This document shows, in pieces, positions 61,129-64,000 of a stretch of 64,000 nucleotides of DNA. How positions within the stretch are numbered: the stretch's first letter is position 1; each line of letters starts with the position of its first letter. Origin of the DNA: Anthoceros angustus (lineage: Eukaryota > Streptophyta > Anthocerotopsida > Anthocerotales > Anthocerotaceae); assembly GCA_010909165.1 (NCBI GenBank), contig VJWM01000119.1:124001-188000 (forward strand). The letters run 5' to 3'. Position numbers and translations under genes: made by a program. The notes beneath the pieces are model-generated. The model did no database searches. It was not told the origin of the DNA and saw only the letters and a list, made by a program, of their open reading frames with translations.

Positions 61129-64000
61129 ATGTACACTCCTCAGCGGAAGGCCATGCCCGCCTGGGCGGGCCTTCCGTCGGCCGAGAGGAGGGAGCTGCGG
61201 GACAAGGGGAAGCTGCTGTCGTCTCCCGAGCTTCGGGCAATGGCCACCCCTGCCAGCGCGGGGACTGTCAGGGATGCACGCAGGGTGGAAAAGACCGTCG
61301 TGGAGCAGCAGGTTGTGGTGCAGGCCCCTCCCGTGGGCTCAATCTTGGAGGCCAACGGGCTGCTTGAGGAGAGCAAGTCGGAGCCGGAGATTTGGAGGCG
61401 GTTTCAGGAAGCTGGGGCCCTGGATGAGGAGTCGCTGGAGCGGAAGGATAGGGCGGCTCTGCAAGACCGCATCTCTACTCTTGAAGCTGAGGTTGGCACG
61501 GTCGTTTTTGGCTCAGTGCCTGTTTGGAGGAAGTCCAGCTTCCGCTAGGTTTTCTCGAGCAGAATGGAGCGGCTTGCTGGAATGTGGCAGTTGTGTTTGA
61601 GTTAGGGAATGCGTGGGAAGGCTCTGTGATTCTTGGATGAGAGGAATTTGGCGGTAAGACTGGCCTTTGAAGTACTAAACTGTTTTGGTGTGATGTAGCT
61701 GTACGACTACCAGTACAATATGGGGATGCTCCTGCTGGAGCGCAAGACCTGGAATACCAAGTTTGATGATCTCAAGGCTGCAGTAGCAGCTGGAGAAGAG
61801 AACCTACGGAGGGAGCAAGCTGCTCACTTGGCTGCTCTGGAGGAAGTTGAGAAACGGGATAATTCCCTGAAGAAGTCGTTGCAAATTGAGAAGCAATGTG
61901 TTGCTGATGTAAGATGCTGCAGTTTGTGGCTTTACTTTCTCTTTCCTGGTTTAAGCTTTGATTGTGCTGAATCGTCGTCTCTGAGACTTCTCAACTATGT
62001 CTTCAGCTGGAGAAGTCGTTGAAGGAAATGCAAGCTGAAGTAGCTGAAGTGAAACAGGCTGCTGAGAAGCAGCTTGCTGAAGCCCGGGAGATAACAGTTG
62101 GTATCGATGAAAAGGCTCTTCTGGCAGATTCGAAAGGTCATGCTGCAGAAGCCTTGAGAGCAGAAGCTAGTCGGAAACAGGCTGATGCTGACAGGAAGTT
62201 GCAAGAGGTGGAGGCTCGTGAGGGTGCTCTAAGGAGGGAACGGCACAGTTTCAAGACTGAGTGAGTGTGTCCAGGCTCTTTGGTCATGAATGGGATGTGT
62301 TGAACATTTTTTCTGACATGCAGAGTTCATCTGCCTCTTGCTGGTGAAAATGTAGGGATTTTTTAGTAGCTGGGATTGAATGTATGGAGTTTTTGCAGGA
62401 TGGAGGCACGCAGAGCAGAACTTGATCTTGAAGAGAGAGCTTTGAAAGAGTGGGAGAAGAAGTTGCAGGAAAGCCAGGAAAGGTTGCTTGAAGGGGAACG
62501 CCTACTGGCTAGAACAGAGCAATTTGTCAATGAGAGAGAGGTTTCGCTCAAACTGGTTGAGAAGGATCTAGAGGAGTCTAGGAAGTTGCTAGAAAAGGAA
62601 CGGATCGTGCTTCAGCAGACAGAGACGAGTTTGAGTGCCCAGCTTGCAGCAATCAACTTACGAGAAGAGGTAATGGCATGACCGCGTAGGGGGCTGCATT
62701 CCTGTTCTTAATCATGAGTAGCTTTATCTGGGGATTGTATGGGTATGTCCTACTCTTCAATTCATGGTTTGTAGCCTGACGGGTTGGGGATGGGGCTCTA
62801 TGCGGTACAGAATGCAATTGAAAGGGAGATATCAATCAATAAGAAACAGCAGGAGCTAATTCTCTCTCAAGAGATGCTGTCCAGCCGTGAAAGGGTATGC
62901 TCCTCAATCAGTTTGGTCATGAACGATGCAAGACTCAGTTGTTATCAGGAGGATCTGAGCACTGATCCTTTACTTGGCTGTCGCTTTTTCAGGTGCTTGA
63001 GCAACGTGAGAATCATTTGAAGGAGACTGAATCCTTTATTACTAAGGAGAGGGATCGCTTGGAAACCCTGGAGGGGTCCTTGAAGTCAAGACAGGAGAGT
63101 CTTACTGAACAGCAAAAGGAGCTGGTATTCTTGTCTTTCTATTCTACTCTTTGTTTATCATTCATCCCCTGGACGTCCTGGGGGACTTTCACTCATGCAA
63201 GTCTGTTTTGCAGGATGCTGTACGGAAGATTCTTGAAGATGATGACCTTGAGCTGCAGAAGAGAAAAGCAAAGTCTGATGAGATCTTGGGAGAGCTTGAG
63301 GATCGGCGCTCATCATTGAATTTAGAAAGTGAGAAGATCCGAGAAACCAGTAAAGCTTTGGATGAAAGGGAGGCCACACTGGAGCAGACTGCCCAGTCAA
63401 TTCGCAATCGGGAAATCCTTGTTAGTGAGAAGGTTGACAGTCTTGTTCGGAGGGAGAGGGATGTGGAGAATAAGCTTTTTGAAATCGCTGACAGGGAGCA
63501 GGAAATCAAGGATGCAGAGTTGCAGATCCAAGAAGAGAAACATCTTATTGAAATTGAGAAAGAGGAAGCCAGAAAAGGGAAAGATGAAGTTTTTGGCATG
63601 ATGAAAGAGCTTGAGATAGAGAAACAGCAGATCGAGGAGGAAAGAGAGAAGCTGAAAGCAATTGAGGAAGACAGAGCAGAGTTGCTGAGAATACAGACTC
63701 AGCTGAAAGAAGAGATTGACTCTTACAGGGCCAGTAAGCAGGAGGTAAGCATACAATTAGAAGCATTGATGAAGGACAAGAAGGAATTTGAGAGAAAGTG
63801 GGAAATCCTGGACCGGAAGAATGAAGAACTGAGGACAGAGGTGGAACGCTTTCAGCAGGAAAGTAGGGGGAAAAGTGAATGGTTTCAAGTAGAAGAAGAA
63901 AGACTGAAGAATGAGAGAAGGGAGCTGCAAGAGGAGTTTCGGAGAAACTCTGAGGCGCTTCGGTTGGAGAGAGAAGCGTTTCTCAGCAGCAGTGAAGAAG
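61129..64000 (+). CDS. CRWN: CRWN/NMCP nuclear lamina-like coiled-coil protein, 5' part
   Basis: Exons 61129-61491, 61699-61908, 62007-62260, 62399-62669, 62811-62894, 62993-63124 and 63214 to past the window end. The N-terminus MYTPQRKAMPAW is the conserved CRWN start. SEPEIWRRFQEAGALDEESL and ERKDRAALQDRISTLEAE are followed by NMGMLLLERKTWNTKFDDLK and RREQAAHLAALEEVEKRDNS, then long heptad coiled coil (RRERHSFKTEMEARRAELDL, ERALKEWEKKLQESQERLLE). CRWN proteins line the inner nuclear envelope of plants and shape nuclei and chromatin. About 565 residues are present; the full protein usually exceeds 1000, so the 3' half lies beyond the window. Junctions all keep phase. The start MYTPQR is preferred over any upstream codon. 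Confidence 0.93.

Overview
This is nuclear DNA of a land plant. Most genes are split by short GT-AG introns of roughly 50-200 bases, and the gene set is plant-specific: chloroplast SRP54, a CYP97A carotenoid hydroxylase, a CrRLK1L receptor kinase, a PLS-type PPR protein, a CRWN nuclear-lamina protein and a plastid ribosomal protein L1. Genes are fairly GC-rich, compact and close together (about one per 4-5 kb). They sit between AT-rich, repeat-rich stretches. Short introns, this density and introns inside class II small heat-shock genes suggest a compact non-seed-plant genome (lycophyte or bryophyte grade), but the species cannot be fixed from sequence alone.

Layout. 1-2.8 kb: a decayed TGS1-like RNA cap methyltransferase and a duplicated tail. 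2.8-18.8 kb: a gene-dense block with an OTU deubiquitinase (+), two tandem class II sHSPs (-), cpSRP54 (-) head to head with CYP97A (+), ribosomal protein eL21 (-) head to head with cytosolic tryptophanyl-tRNA synthetase (+), and an intronless malectin-like CrRLK1L receptor kinase (-). 19-28.9 kb: accessory DNA with a neprosin-family protease gene (-) flanked by diverged direct repeats, a splice-donor-like minisatellite, a proton-pump-interactor-like pseudogene and a fragment of methylthioribose-1-phosphate isomerase. 29-36.4 kb: RABA5 GTPase (-), tRNA-Gly(UCC) (-), a J-domain protein (+), plastid ribosomal protein L1 (+) and an SnRK1 beta subunit (-). 36.4-44.9 kb: repeats, a MITE-like inverted-repeat element, a truncated neprosin relative (+) and a hairpin element. 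44.9-54.5 kb: a PLS-class PPR protein (-) head to head with NIP7 (+), then an LRR receptor kinase of the LRR-VIII/HPCA type with 22 recognisable exons. 54.5-61.1 kb: a P450 fragment, a terminal-inverted-repeat element with internal tandem duplication and hairpin, unrecognised ORFs and tandem repeats. 61.1-64 kb: the 5' part of a CRWN/NMCP coiled-coil gene, open at the window end.

Themes. Three genes serve the chloroplast (cpSRP54 inserts light-harvesting proteins, CYP97A makes lutein/zeaxanthin precursors, bL1c is translational). Three pairs are divergent with short intergenic spaces (cpSRP54/CYP97A, eL21/TrpRS, PPR/NIP7), so shared promoters are plausible. Two neighbouring genes each use a GC-AG intron. 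I found no clear new multi-gene system. The least-explained material is the hairpin/inverted-repeat DNA at 43.3 and 55.8-57.0 kb, and a neprosin relative that keeps only its signal and pro-region.
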